Assembly: GCF_000691525.1 (NCBI RefSeq)
Contig: NZ_JMDW01000024.1
Coordinates: forward strand, 1 to 63,378
Length of the DNA: 63,378 nucleotides
Direction: 5' to 3'
Source of the DNA: Mycolicibacterium neoaurum ATCC 25795
GTDB taxonomy: Bacteria > Actinomycetota > Actinomycetes > Mycobacteriales > Mycobacteriaceae
The notes under the pieces were generated by a model that did not search any database, was not told the DNA's origin, and saw nothing but the letters and a program-made list of their open reading frames with translations. Positions 24,668 through 33,543 of the stretch are shown piece by piece. The position numbers were made by a program, and so were the translations under genes. The number at the start of each line of letters is the position of its first letter. Within the stretch, counting starts at the first letter, position 1.

Positions 24668-26618
24668 TCGTCTCGCCGCGGCGACCGCCGCACGGCTGAG
24701 CAGCAGGCCGGTCGTGCGCTACAGCGTCCCGGTGCGGGCCAGCCTCTGGCTGTCGGTGCTGGTGGTCGCCGTGCTGTTCGGCTGGGGTGCCTGGCAGCGC
24801 CGCTGGATGGCCGATGACGGTCTGATCGTGCTGCGCACGGTGCGGAATCTGTTGGCGGGCAACGGGCCGGTCTTCAACGTCGGTGAGCGTGTCGAATCGA
24901 ACACTTCCACCTTGTGGACCTACCTGATCACCGCGACGAGTTGGGTCGCGGGTCCGGTGCGATTGGAGTATGTCGCACTGGCGCTTGCGCTGGGACTCAG
25001 TGTGGCCGGCGTCGTGCTGGTGATGCTGGGTACCGCCCGGTTGTACGCACCGCTGCTCGCCGGCCGTCGAGCGGTGCTGCTGCCCGCCGGCGTGCTGGTC
25101 TATATCGCGGTCCCTCCGGCACGGGATTTCGCGTCATCGGGCCTTGAAAACGGCCTGGTGCTGGCCTATATCGGCCTGTTGTGGTGGCTGCTGGTGCGCT
25201 GGTCGCAGGCCCGCGGTCACACCGGTGCCGGCCTGACCGCGGTGCTGGCCTTCGTCGCGGGGCTCAGCGTGCTGGTCCGCCCGGAGTTGGCGCTCGTCGG
25301 CGGTGTTGCGCTGGTCATGATGGTATTGGCTGCCCCTGGCCGCGGTCGACGGTTGCTGATCATCGGGGCGGGCGGCGCGCTTCCGGTGGCCTACCAGATC
25401 TTCCGGATGGGCTATTACGGACTGTTGGTGCCCCAGACCGCGGTGGCCAAGGACGCCTCCGGTGCCAAGTGGAGCCAGGGCCTGCTCTACCTCGGCAACT
25501 TCAACGCGCCCTATCTGCTGTGGATCCCACTGGTGCTGCTGGCCGCACTCGCGGTGGTCCTGGTCCTGGTGCTGGTCCGCGACCGGGCGCCGCAACAGAC
25601 CTTCGAGCCGACCGGATCCCGGCTGGCGAAGATTGTTCAGAATCCCACCGCTGCGGTGGTTTTCGTGGTCGTCAGTGGTGTCGTCCAAGCGGTCTACTGG
25701 GTGCGCCAAGGTGGCGACTTCATGCACGGCCGGGTGCTGCTGACCGCGTTGTTCCTGATGCTCACGCCGGTGGCGGTGGTTCCGATAACGGTGCCCGAGC
25801 GCGCCGGGGCGGCCCGGCGCACGGTGTATCTGCTCACCGGTTCGGCGAGCCTGCTGTGGGTCGGTGTCGCGGGATGGGCGCTGTGGGCAGCGAATTCGCC
25901 GGGCATGGGTGCAGACGCCACCCGCGTCACCTACTCCGGAATCGTCGATGAACGCCGGTTCTACGCCCAGGCCACCGGACACGCTCACCCGCTGACCGCA
26001 GCGGATTACCTGGACTACCCCCGGATGCGCGCGGTACTCGTGGCGTTGCGCAACACGCCCGATGGCGCACTGTTGCTGCCCTCGGGGAATTACGACGTCT
26101 GGGATGTCGTCCCGGCCATTCCACCGCCACCGGACAAGCCTCGGCCGCCGGGCCAAACCGGGCCGCACACAGTCTTTTTCACCAACATGGGCATGCTCGG
26201 GATGAATGTCGGGCTCGACGTGCGGGTGATCGATCAGATCGGCCTGACCAATCCATTGGCCGCGCACACGGAGCGCTTGGAGGATGCCCGGATCGGGCAC
26301 GACAAGAACCTCTTCCCGGACTGGGCGGTGGCCGAGGGTCCCTTCCTAAAGCAGCGCCCCTACATACCGCAGTACCTCGACGAGGACTGGATCGCCCAGG
26401 CGGAGGTCGCCCTGAGGTGTCCCGACACCGAAGCGATCCTGACCTCGGTGCGCGGACCGATGGGACCGCGTCGTTTCCTCTCCAACTTCTTCCACGCAAT
26501 GGAGTTCGGCAGCTATCGCATCGACCGCGTTCCGCTCTATGAGCTATACCGCTGCAAGCTGGATGCACCTCCGCCGAAGACGCCCATCTACACCGGATTG
26601 CCCGCCACCGGACCGTGA
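24645..26618 (+). CDS. aftB: Terminal beta-(1->2) arabinofuranosyltransferase AftB
   Basis: A 657-residue GT-C membrane enzyme that adds the terminal beta-1,2-arabinofuranose caps on arabinan using decaprenyl-phospho-arabinose. The first periplasmic loop has the acidic pair D57-D58 in RRWMADDGLIVL, followed by VESNTSTLWTYL. About ten TM helices and a soluble C-terminal domain follow. The start is uncertain: GTG 24645 overlaps ubiA by 23 bp, while GTG 24732 would give 628 residues, closer to the M. tuberculosis protein. Last gene of the glf operon. Confidence 0.93.
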   Translation: MRLPTSVDRLAAATAARLSSRPVVRYSVPVRASLWLSVLVVAVLFGWGAWQRRWMADDGLIVLRTVRNLLAGNGPVFNVGERVESNTSTLWTYLITATSWVAGPVRLEYVALALALGLSVAGVVLVMLGTARLYAPLLAGRRAVLLPAGVLVYIAVPPARDFASSGLENGLVLAYIGLLWWLLVRWSQARGHTGAGLTAVLAFVAGLSVLVRPELALVGGVALVMMVLAAPGRGRRLLIIGAGGALPVAYQIFRMGYYGLLVPQTAVAKDASGAKWSQGLLYLGNFNAPYLLWIPLVLLAALAVVLVLVLVRDRAPQQTFEPTGSRLAKIVQNPTAAVVFVVVSGVVQAVYWVRQGGDFMHGRVLLTALFLMLTPVAVVPITVPERAGAARRTVYLLTGSASLLWVGVAGWALWAANSPGMGADATRVTYSGIVDERRFYAQATGHAHPLTAADYLDYPRMRAVLVALRNTPDGALLLPSGNYDVWDVVPAIPPPPDKPRPPGQTGPHTVFFTNMGMLGMNVGLDVRVIDQIGLTNPLAAHTERLEDARIGHDKNLFPDWAVAEGPFLKQRPYIPQYLDEDWIAQAEVALRCPDTEAILTSVRGPMGPRRFLSNFFHAMEFGSYRIDRVPLYELYRCKLDAPPPKTPIYTGLPATGP

Positions 26619-26640
26619 CCCAGCTAACAAGGGTTTTGCA

Positions 26641-26656
26641 GCGGCGGTAACGCCGC
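26641..26656 (+). terminator. Hairpin after the glf-aftB operon
   Basis: GCGGCG-GTAA-CGCCGC, a 6-bp stem with a tetraloop, 22 bases after the aftB stop. No U-tract, so it is a weak terminator candidate. The rest of 26619-26763 would hold the promoter of the antigen 85 gene; I see no clear -10. Confidence 0.35.
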
Positions 26657-26763
26657 GGTTATGTTGGGCCGATACATGAGCGTGGCCCGTAATGCCCGCA
26701 ACGCGCCACCACCTGGTGACTCGGTGGGTGGCGTCACCGCTGAGATGGACGGATAAACACAGC

Positions 26764-27720
26764 ATGCGTAGGACCCTGACTCTGCTCTCGCGTGCGTTGG
26801 CCACGATGGTCGCGCTCGCCACCGTCGCCGCGGTGCCCGCGCCGACGGCCGCGGCCTTCTCCAGGGAAGGGTTGCCGGTCGAGTACCTCGACGTGTTCTC
26901 CACCGCCATGAACCGCAATATCCGGGTCCAATTTCAGCCCGGCGGACCGAATGCGGTCTACCTGCTCGATGGGCTGCGAGCCCAGGACGACTACAACGGC
27001 TGGGATATCAACACTCCGGCCTTCGAGTGGTTCCACGATTCGGGCCTGTCGGTGGTGATGCCGGTGGGCGGCCAGTCCAGCTTCTACAGTGACTGGTACT
27101 CCCCGTCGTCGTTCAACAGCCAGCAGTACACCTACAAGTGGGAGACGTTCCTCACCAGCGAGCTTCCGCAGTGGCTGGCAGCCGAGAAGCAGATCTCACC
27201 CGCAGGCAACGGGGTGGTCGGACTGTCGATGGCCGGCGGCGCGGCCTTGATCCTCGCCGCCTACCATCCGAACCAATTCCGTTATGCGGCATCGTTGTCG
27301 GGATTTCTCAACCCGTCCACCGCCTTCATGAAGCAGGCAATCCGCGTCGCGATGCTCGATGCCGGTGGCTACAACGTCGACAACATGTGGGGTCCGCCCT
27401 GGGATCCGGCATGGAAGCGCAACGACCCCGTTGAGCAGGTCGGCAAGTTGGTCGCCGCTGGCACTCGGCTGTGGATTTACTGTGCGCCAGGCGGTTCCAC
27501 TCCGTTGGACGTCAACGGTGACCCCGCCCAGAAGTTCAACGCCGACAGCCTGGAGGGTCTGGCGATCGGTAGCAACAAGAAGTTCCAGGAGCGCTACACC
27601 GCTGCCGGTGGGACCAATGCAACCTTCGAATTCCCTGCGGCAGGCAATCATTCGTGGGTGTACTGGGGTGCCCAATTGCAAGCGCTCAAGCCAGATCTGA
27701 TCGCCACCCTCGTTCGCTGA
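26764..27720 (+). CDS. Divergent antigen 85-family mycolyltransferase
   Basis: This 318-residue secreted alpha/beta hydrolase has a signal peptide (1-31, cleavage AAA-FSRE). The triad is complete: Ser155 in VVGLSMAGG (Ser124 of the mature protein), Glu in SLEGLAIG, and His in GNHSWVYW. Antigen 85 enzymes transfer mycolate to trehalose and arabinogalactan. It departs from standard Ag85: the CGNGKPSDL loop reads CAPGGSTPL, and KPTGSAVVGL reads SPAGNGVVGL. It is an extra copy compared with the M. tuberculosis order aftB-fbpA-fbpD. ATG 26764 precedes a normal signal sequence. Confidence 0.88.
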   Translation: MRRTLTLLSRALATMVALATVAAVPAPTAAAFSREGLPVEYLDVFSTAMNRNIRVQFQPGGPNAVYLLDGLRAQDDYNGWDINTPAFEWFHDSGLSVVMPVGGQSSFYSDWYSPSSFNSQQYTYKWETFLTSELPQWLAAEKQISPAGNGVVGLSMAGGAALILAAYHPNQFRYAASLSGFLNPSTAFMKQAIRVAMLDAGGYNVDNMWGPPWDPAWKRNDPVEQVGKLVAAGTRLWIYCAPGGSTPLDVNGDPAQKFNADSLEGLAIGSNKKFQERYTAAGGTNATFEFPAAGNHSWVYWGAQLQALKPDLIATLVR

Positions 27721-27797
27721 GCGGGACATCCCAGCCAATTGTGGTTGACTACACGGGCCTTCGAGTCCGGGCCACAACAGACGGGATCCCAATACAT

Positions 27798-28799
27798 ATG
27801 ACTTTCGCCGAGTGGATGCGCGGTGCCACCCGCAAAGTGACCGTCGCGGCCGCCGCGGCCGCGGTGCTACCGGGTCTGGTGAGCGTCGTCGGCGACTCGG
27901 CGACTGCCGCCGCCTTCTCCCGGCCGGGTCTCGCGGTGGAGTATTTGGACGTGCCGTCGGCCGGGATGGGCCGAGACATCCGCATCCAGTTCCAGAGCGG
28001 CGGTGAGAATGCGCCCGCGGTCTACCTGCTCGACGGTCTGCGCGCCCAGGATGACTTCAACGGCTGGGATATCAACACCGCGGCATTCGAGTGGTACGAC
28101 CATTCCGGTCTGTCGGTGGTCATGCCCGTCGGCGGCCAGTCCAGCTTCTACTCCGACTGGTACAAGCCGGCCAAGGGCAAGAACGGCACCTACACCTACA
28201 AGTGGGAGACCTTCCTCACGCAGGAGCTGCCCGCCTGGTTGCAGTCCAACAAAGCCGTCAAGCCGACTGGAAGTGCCGTGGTCGGGCTGTCGATGGCCGG
28301 CTCGGCGGCCTTGACGCTGGCCATCTACCACCCCCAGCAGTTTCCGTATGCCGCATCGCTGTCGGGCTTCCTGAACCTGTCCGAGGGTTGGTGGCCGATG
28401 TTGGTGGGACTGTCGATGGGTGATGCCGGCGGATTCAAGTCCGAGGACATGTGGGGCCCGTCCAGTGACCCGGCGTGGAAGCGCAACGATCCGTACGTCA
28501 ACATCGACAAGCTGATCGCCAACAACACCCGCATCTGGATCTTCTGTGGCAACGGCAAGCCGTCGGACCTCGACGCCGGTGCCAGCGCGGGCAACCTCTT
28601 CAATGCGAAGTTCCTCGAGGGTTTCACGCTGCGGACCAACAAGACCTTCCGCGACACCTACCTGGCCAACGGCGGCAGCAACGGCGTGTTCAACTTCCCG
28701 GAGAACGGCACCCACAGCTGGGGTTACTGGGGTGCACAGTTGCAGGCCATGAAGCCCGATATCCAGCGGGTGCTGAGCGCAACGCCCGCCGCCGGGTAG
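27798..28799 (+). CDS. fbpA: Antigen 85 mycolyltransferase (FbpA-type)
   Basis: This 333-residue secreted mycolyltransferase is the closest of the three copies to M. tuberculosis antigen 85. The signal peptide ends near ATAAA-F40. Ser165 in VVGLSMAGS (Ser126 of the mature chain), Glu in FLEGFTLRTN and His in GTHSWGYW form the triad, and CGNGKPSDL carries the conserved Cys. It makes trehalose dimycolate and mycolylates arabinogalactan. ATG 27798 is chosen because MTFAEWMRGATRKV begins a standard signal sequence. It lies 77 bp after the divergent copy; duplication is likely. Confidence 0.92.
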   Translation: MTFAEWMRGATRKVTVAAAAAAVLPGLVSVVGDSATAAAFSRPGLAVEYLDVPSAGMGRDIRIQFQSGGENAPAVYLLDGLRAQDDFNGWDINTAAFEWYDHSGLSVVMPVGGQSSFYSDWYKPAKGKNGTYTYKWETFLTQELPAWLQSNKAVKPTGSAVVGLSMAGSAALTLAIYHPQQFPYAASLSGFLNLSEGWWPMLVGLSMGDAGGFKSEDMWGPSSDPAWKRNDPYVNIDKLIANNTRIWIFCGNGKPSDLDAGASAGNLFNAKFLEGFTLRTNKTFRDTYLANGGSNGVFNFPENGTHSWGYWGAQLQAMKPDIQRVLSATPAAG

Positions 28800-28906
28800 G
28801 TCCCGCCCACGGGCCGTGGTGGGTCGTTGCGCCGACCGCCGCAGTGGTGATGTGATTCACTACAACGCGGCGGCGGGCAAACACACGATCGAAGACGAGG
28901 TGGGAC

Positions 28907-29794
28907 ATGAGGCTGCAGGCTCTTGCGTATGCGGTGCTGATGGCGCTGGGCCTGTGGACGGTGTCGGCAACGACGGAACCGGCCGCGCGTGCCGACGGCG
29001 TCGAATACCTGATGGTTCCCTCCGCGGCCATGGGCCGCGCCATTCCGGTGGCATTTCAGGGCGGCGGGCCGCATGCGGTCTTCCTGCTCGATGCCTTCAA
29101 CGCCGCACCCGATGTCAGCAACTGGGTGACCGCGGGCAACGCGATGAACACCCTGGCGGGCAAGGGCATTTCGGTGGCCGCTCCGGCCGGTGGGGCGTGG
29201 AGCCTCTACACGAACTGGGAGCAGGACGGTTCCAAGCAGTGGGAGACCTTCCTGGCGACCGAACTACCGGACTGGCTGGCCGCCAACAAGGGGCTGGCGC
29301 CCAGCGGGCACGGTGTCGTCGGTGCCTCGCAGGGTGGTACCGGTGCGCTCATGCTGGCGACCTTCCACCCGGACCGGTTCCGCTATGCGGGCTCGCTCTC
29401 GGGTTTCCTGACCCCGTCGCGCACATTCGAGAACGGGGCGATCACAGCAGGGATGGCGCAGTACGGCGGGGTCGACACCCAGCGGATGTGGGGCCCGGTG
29501 CAGTTCGGCCGCTGGAAGTGGCATGACCCGGACGTGCACGCCCAGCTGCTGGTGGACAACAACACCCGGCTGTGGGTCTTCAGCCCGCAGACCACGACCT
29601 GCAGCGACCCGGTCGCGATGATCAACGATTGCGCGCAGGCCCAAGGCAGCAACCGCACCTTCTATTCGCATTACCGCGCCATCGGTGGACGTAACGGGCA
29701 TTTCGACTTCCCGGTCGACGGCCAGCACGACTGGGGTAGCTGGGCCGGTCAGCTCGCGGCCCTGTCCGGTGACCTGGCAGCGGCCATCCGCTGA
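28907..29794 (+). CDS. fbpD: MPT51/FbpD-type antigen 85 homologue
   Basis: A 295-residue secreted protein with a signal peptide (about 1-29, ARA-DG). FGRWKWHDPDVHAQLL, MAQYGGVDTQRMWG and the C-terminal LSGDLAAAIR identify it as MPT51/FbpD. That protein in M. tuberculosis lacks the mycolyltransferase triad and is non-catalytic. Here Ser141 is present in VVGASQGGT and His274 in GQHDWGSW. The Glu position is Cys242, with Asp241 beside it, and a second Cys at 232 could form a disulfide. ATG 28907 follows a GAGGTGGG RBS. Activity is therefore uncertain. Confidence 0.9.
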   Translation: MRLQALAYAVLMALGLWTVSATTEPAARADGVEYLMVPSAAMGRAIPVAFQGGGPHAVFLLDAFNAAPDVSNWVTAGNAMNTLAGKGISVAAPAGGAWSLYTNWEQDGSKQWETFLATELPDWLAANKGLAPSGHGVVGASQGGTGALMLATFHPDRFRYAGSLSGFLTPSRTFENGAITAGMAQYGGVDTQRMWGPVQFGRWKWHDPDVHAQLLVDNNTRLWVFSPQTTTCSDPVAMINDCAQAQGSNRTFYSHYRAIGGRNGHFDFPVDGQHDWGSWAGQLAALSGDLAAAIR

Positions 29795-29816
29795 CGGTTT
29801 GATCACGTTCGATGGC

Positions 29817-29834
29817 ACCGGCAGAACAGCCGGT
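29817..29834 (+). terminator. Hairpin after fbpD
   Basis: ACCGGC-AGAACA-GCCGGT, a perfect 6-bp stem, 22 bases after the fbpD stop. It overlaps a TACCGT -10-like element (29834-29839) for the next gene. Confidence 0.4.
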
Positions 29835-29842
29835 ACCGTGGA

Positions 29843-30343
29843 ATGGTGCAGCGCAACGGACGGATCAGTGCGGGTCTGGCAAAGTGGCCGACCCTGCGGC
29901 TGACACCGCTGCTGCTCGCCATGACGGCGGCCGCGGTCGGGACCCTCTCGTGCGGGTGTACCGCGGGGGACACCACATTGGCCTCGGTCGGGATGCCCGC
30001 CGAGGAGTCCTCGATGGCTCGCACCGACGGGATGATGGGTGCCACCCGCTCCGGCGGACCCAGCGAGCACCTGACGGTGACACCGCGCCAGCAGTCCTAT
30101 CTGGATGCCCTGATTGACTCTGGGGTGCACCCCTCCGATGACCTCATGGCGCTGAGCATCGGCGCCTACGTCTGCCAGGCGCGGGCGGCCAAACAGACCG
30201 AGCAGGCGGTGTGGGATTTCGTGCTGCCACTGGTGCGCAACGATCTGCACGACGCCCATTCCAGCTCGATGGCGCCGGAGGTCGGTGACGTCGACGCGGC
30301 GACCGCTGATTACATTCGCATCGCAACCGAACGGCTCTGCTGA
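29843..30343 (+). CDS. DUF732-type secreted protein
   Basis: A 166-residue exported protein. The N-terminus has a basic stretch and a hydrophobic segment (TPLLLAMTAAAVGTLSCGC) ending in two Cys, an imperfect lipobox, so it may be a lipoprotein. The C-terminal half (QQSYLDALIDSGVHPSDD...SIGAYVCQARAAK...) fits the mycobacterial DUF732 family, which has two Cys; here they are C178-type positions in AYVCQ and ERLC at the end. The start is ATG 29843; GTG 29846, six bases after a TACCGT -10, is equally likely. Function unknown; the place between fbpD and culp6 suggests an envelope role. Confidence 0.75.
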   Translation: MVQRNGRISAGLAKWPTLRLTPLLLAMTAAAVGTLSCGCTAGDTTLASVGMPAEESSMARTDGMMGATRSGGPSEHLTVTPRQQSYLDALIDSGVHPSDDLMALSIGAYVCQARAAKQTEQAVWDFVLPLVRNDLHDAHSSSMAPEVGDVDAATADYIRIATERLC

Positions 30344-30375
30344 AGCAGCGCACGGACCTCTGGAGTTAATGACGC

Positions 30376-31386
30376 ATGGCCAACAACAGCCGACGCAAAC
30401 GGCACCGCATCCTGGCCCTGGCTGCCGCTGCTGCGGTCGCCGTCCTGGTGGCGGTGCTGGTCGCCGGTGTCGTGGTGTGGCTGCGGCAGCCGGATACCCC
30501 GCCGCTGGCGACCCCCGGACAGCCGACCGATGTGCCGACCGCGGTGCCGCCGACCGGCAAGCCGCGACCGGAATTCCAGGATGCGAGCTGCCCGGATGTC
30601 CAGCTGGTCTCGATACCGGGCACCTGGGAATCGTCCCGTCAGCTCGACCCGCTCAATCCGGTGCAGTTCCCGATCGCGCTGCTGCTCAACGTCACCAACC
30701 CGCTGCGCGCGGAGTTCGGCACCGACCGCGTCGAGATCTACACGGTCCCCTACACCGCCCAGTTCCACAATCCGTTCTCGGCGGACGGCCAGATGTCCTA
30801 CAACGACAGCCGCGCCGAGGGTAAGGACGCTGCGGTGCGGGCGATCACCGATATGAACAACCGCTGCCCGTTGACCAGCTACGTGCTGGTCGGCTTCTCC
30901 CAGGGCGCGGTGATCGCCGGTGATCTCGCCAGCGATATCGGCAACGGTCGCGGGCCTGTCGACCAGGATCTGGTGCTCGGGGTGACGCTGATCGCCGACG
31001 GCCGGCGTCAGGAAGGGGTCGGGCAGAACCTGCAGCCCAACGCCCCGGGCCAGGGAGCCGAGATCACCCTGCACGAGGTGCCGATGCTCGCGGCGATGGG
31101 TCTGGCGATGACCGGACCGCGCGATGGCGGATTCGGGGAACTCGACAACCGGACCTATCAGATCTGCGCCAACGGTGACCTGATCTGCGCGGCACCGGAG
31201 TCGGCATTCTCCATCGCCAACCTGCCGGCCACGATCAACGCCCTGCTCGGCAGCACGGCGGGCCCCGTGCACGCGCTGTACAACACCCCACAGTTCTGGC
31301 AAATGGACGGTAGGACGTCTACCCAGTGGACGCTCGGCTGGGCACGCGATCTGCTGCAGAACGCGCCGGAGCCCAAGCACGGCTAG
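30376..31386 (+). CDS. culp6: Cutinase-like envelope lipase/thioesterase Culp6
   Basis: This 336-residue serine hydrolase is anchored by one TM helix (about 12-38) with its catalytic domain outside. The triad falls at Ser175 (VGFSQGAV), Asp268 (NGDLIC) and His299 (VHALYN), the same numbers as in M. tuberculosis Rv3802c. That enzyme has phospholipase and thioesterase activity and is essential for mycolate metabolism. A Pro/Thr-rich linker spans about 40-70. Its place directly upstream of fadD32-pks13-accD4 is conserved. Confidence 0.95.
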   Translation: MANNSRRKRHRILALAAAAAVAVLVAVLVAGVVVWLRQPDTPPLATPGQPTDVPTAVPPTGKPRPEFQDASCPDVQLVSIPGTWESSRQLDPLNPVQFPIALLLNVTNPLRAEFGTDRVEIYTVPYTAQFHNPFSADGQMSYNDSRAEGKDAAVRAITDMNNRCPLTSYVLVGFSQGAVIAGDLASDIGNGRGPVDQDLVLGVTLIADGRRQEGVGQNLQPNAPGQGAEITLHEVPMLAAMGLAMTGPRDGGFGELDNRTYQICANGDLICAAPESAFSIANLPATINALLGSTAGPVHALYNTPQFWQMDGRTSTQWTLGWARDLLQNAPEPKHG

Positions 31387-31542
31387 TCACGATCACCGGT
31401 CGGGCCGTATCCCCGCCGCTTCGCCCGCCGGGGACCCGACTCGCCGGTAACCAGATTTGGCCTGCGCGAATCGAACAATTAACATTAAGAGAAAACTAAG
31501 AGTGGCGTGTCGTCGGGCGCAGGCTCGAACACGCTCCACCGG

Positions 31543-31548
31543 TACGCT
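31543..31548 (+). promoter_or_regulatory. Candidate -10 of the fadD32-pks13-accD4 operon
   Basis: The 212-bp gap 31387-31598 holds a GC hairpin (stem TCCCCG/CGGGGA at 31410-31434), an AT-rich patch (31467-31500) that stands out in this GC-rich region, and TACGCT at 31543. The AT-rich patch could bind a nucleoid protein or a regulator. The fadD32 leader from here would be about 50 nt. Confidence 0.4.
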
Positions 31549-31598
31549 TTCCCACGTTCGGGGGCGACCATGAGAAGTGTGCGTGACAGGAGTATTTG

Positions 31599-33488
31599 AT
31601 GCCGTTTCACAATCCGTTCATCAAGAACGGACAGATCAAGTTCCCTGAGAGCGCCAGTGTCGTCGCCCACGTCGAGCGCTGGGCGAAGGTCCGCGGTGAC
31701 AAGCTGGCCTATCGCTTCCTGGACTTCTCCACCGAGCGCGACGGTGTGGCGCGTGAGCTGACCTGGTCGCAGTTCAGCGCCCGCAACAGGGCCGTTGCCG
31801 CGCGCCTGCAGCAGGTCACCGCCGAGGGCGACCGGGTCGCCATCCTCAGCCCGCAGAACCTCAACTACCTGGTCGCCATGTACGGCGCCATCTACGCCGG
31901 CCGTATCGCGGTGCCGCTGTTCGATCCTTCCGAGCCCGGTCACGTCGGCCGTTTGCATGCCGTGCTCGACGACTGCAAGCCCTCGGCGATCCTGACCACC
32001 ACCGATGCCGCCGAGGGTGTGCGCAAGTTCTTCCGCACCCGTCCGGCCAACCAGCGACCCCGCGTCATCGCCGTCGATGCGGTGCCCGACGATGTGGCCG
32101 CCACCTGGGAGCGCCGCGACGTGTCCAACGACACCGTGGCCTACCTGCAGTACACCTCGGGCTCCACCCGCATCCCGACCGGTGTGCAGATCACCCACCT
32201 CAACCTGGCCACCAACATCGTCCAGATCATCGAGGCGCTGGAGGGCGAGGAGGGGGACCGCGGCCTGTCCTGGCTGCCGTTCTTCCACGACATGGGCCTG
32301 ATCACCGCGCTGCTGGCGCCGATGATCGGCCACCACTTCACCTTCATGACCCCGGCCGCGTTCGTGCGACGGCCCGCCCGCTGGATCCGGGAGATGGCAC
32401 GTAAGCCCGATGACACCGGTGGCGTCATCTCGGTGGCCCCGAACTTTGCCTTCGACCATGCCGCCGCGCGTGGGCTGCCCAAGGACGGCGAGCCGCCGCT
32501 GGACCTGTCCAACGTCAAGGCTGTCCTCAACGGCAGTGAGCCGATCTCGGCGGCGACCGTGCGTCGCTTCAACGAGGCGTTCGGTCCGTACGGTTTCCCG
32601 GCCAAGGCCATCAAACCGTCCTACGGTCTGGCCGAGGCGACGCTGTTCGTGTCCACCACCCCGGCCGCCGAAGAGCCCAAGATCATCAACGTGGACCGCG
32701 ACGCGCTCAACACGGGCACCATCGTCGAGGTCGACGCCGATTCGCCCAAGGCCGTCGCGCAGGCCTCGGCAGGCAAGGTCGGTGTCTCCGAGTGGGCGGT
32801 GATCGTCGATGCCGAGTCCGCGACCGAGCTGCCCGACGGCCAGATCGGTGAGATCTGGATCAGCGGCCAGAACATGGGCACCGGCTACTGGGGTAAGCCC
32901 GAGGCCACCGTCGAGACATTCCAGAACACGCTGAAATCGCGGACCACCCCGTCGCATGCCGAGGGCGCCGCCGATGACGCCACCTGGGTGCGCACCGGCG
33001 ACTACGGCGCCTTCTACGACGGCGACCTCTACATCACCGGCCGCGTCAAGGATCTGGTCATCATCGACGGCCGCAACCACTACCCGCAGGATCTGGAGTA
33101 CTCCGCACAGGAGGCCTCCAAGGCGGTGCGCACCGGTTTCGCCGCGGCGTTCTCGGTGCCGGCCAACCAGTTGCCCGCCGAGGTCTTCGACGACACCCAC
33201 GCAGGTCTGAAGTTCGACGCCGAGGACAGCTCCGAGCAGCTGGTCATCGTCGCCGAGCGGGCGGCCGGCTCGCACAAGATGGAGCTCGGACCGGTTATCG
33301 ACGACATCCGCGCCGCCATCGCGGTGCGCCACGGTGTCACCGTCCGCGATGTCCTGCTCACCCCCGCCGGTGCCATCCCGCGTACCTCCAGCGGCAAGAT
33401 CGGCCGACGTGCCTGCCGCGCCGCATATCTCGATGGCAGCCTGCGCAGCGGCAAGATCGCCAACGATTTCCCCGACGAGACGGACTGA
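31599..33488 (+). CDS. fadD32: Long-chain fatty-acyl-AMP ligase FadD32
   Basis: A 629-residue FAAL that activates the meromycolic acid as acyl-AMP and loads it on the N-terminal ACP of Pks13. Motifs: the P-loop-like YLQYTSGSTRIPTG, SWLPFFHDMGL, KPSYGLAEATLF and the hinge WVRTGDYG, then GRIKDLV-type GRVKDLVIIDGRNHYPQDLE. The FAAL insertion that blocks CoA use is present between the two domains. ATG 31599 has an AGGAG RBS 7 bases upstream. Pks13 follows after 55 bp. Confidence 0.97.
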   Translation: MPFHNPFIKNGQIKFPESASVVAHVERWAKVRGDKLAYRFLDFSTERDGVARELTWSQFSARNRAVAARLQQVTAEGDRVAILSPQNLNYLVAMYGAIYAGRIAVPLFDPSEPGHVGRLHAVLDDCKPSAILTTTDAAEGVRKFFRTRPANQRPRVIAVDAVPDDVAATWERRDVSNDTVAYLQYTSGSTRIPTGVQITHLNLATNIVQIIEALEGEEGDRGLSWLPFFHDMGLITALLAPMIGHHFTFMTPAAFVRRPARWIREMARKPDDTGGVISVAPNFAFDHAAARGLPKDGEPPLDLSNVKAVLNGSEPISAATVRRFNEAFGPYGFPAKAIKPSYGLAEATLFVSTTPAAEEPKIINVDRDALNTGTIVEVDADSPKAVAQASAGKVGVSEWAVIVDAESATELPDGQIGEIWISGQNMGTGYWGKPEATVETFQNTLKSRTTPSHAEGAADDATWVRTGDYGAFYDGDLYITGRVKDLVIIDGRNHYPQDLEYSAQEASKAVRTGFAAAFSVPANQLPAEVFDDTHAGLKFDAEDSSEQLVIVAERAAGSHKMELGPVIDDIRAAIAVRHGVTVRDVLLTPAGAIPRTSSGKIGRRACRAAYLDGSLRSGKIANDFPDETD

Positions 33489-33543
33489 GGCACATTCAGT
33501 TCCTCACCGCGCCACCCAGGCCGCACGGCGGCGAAAGTGAACA

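Noticed and set aside
28800..28906. Terminator hairpin between the second antigen 85 gene and fbpD
   Set aside because: CCACGG/CCGTGG at 28806-28819 leaves a one-base loop, so it cannot fold as a normal terminator.
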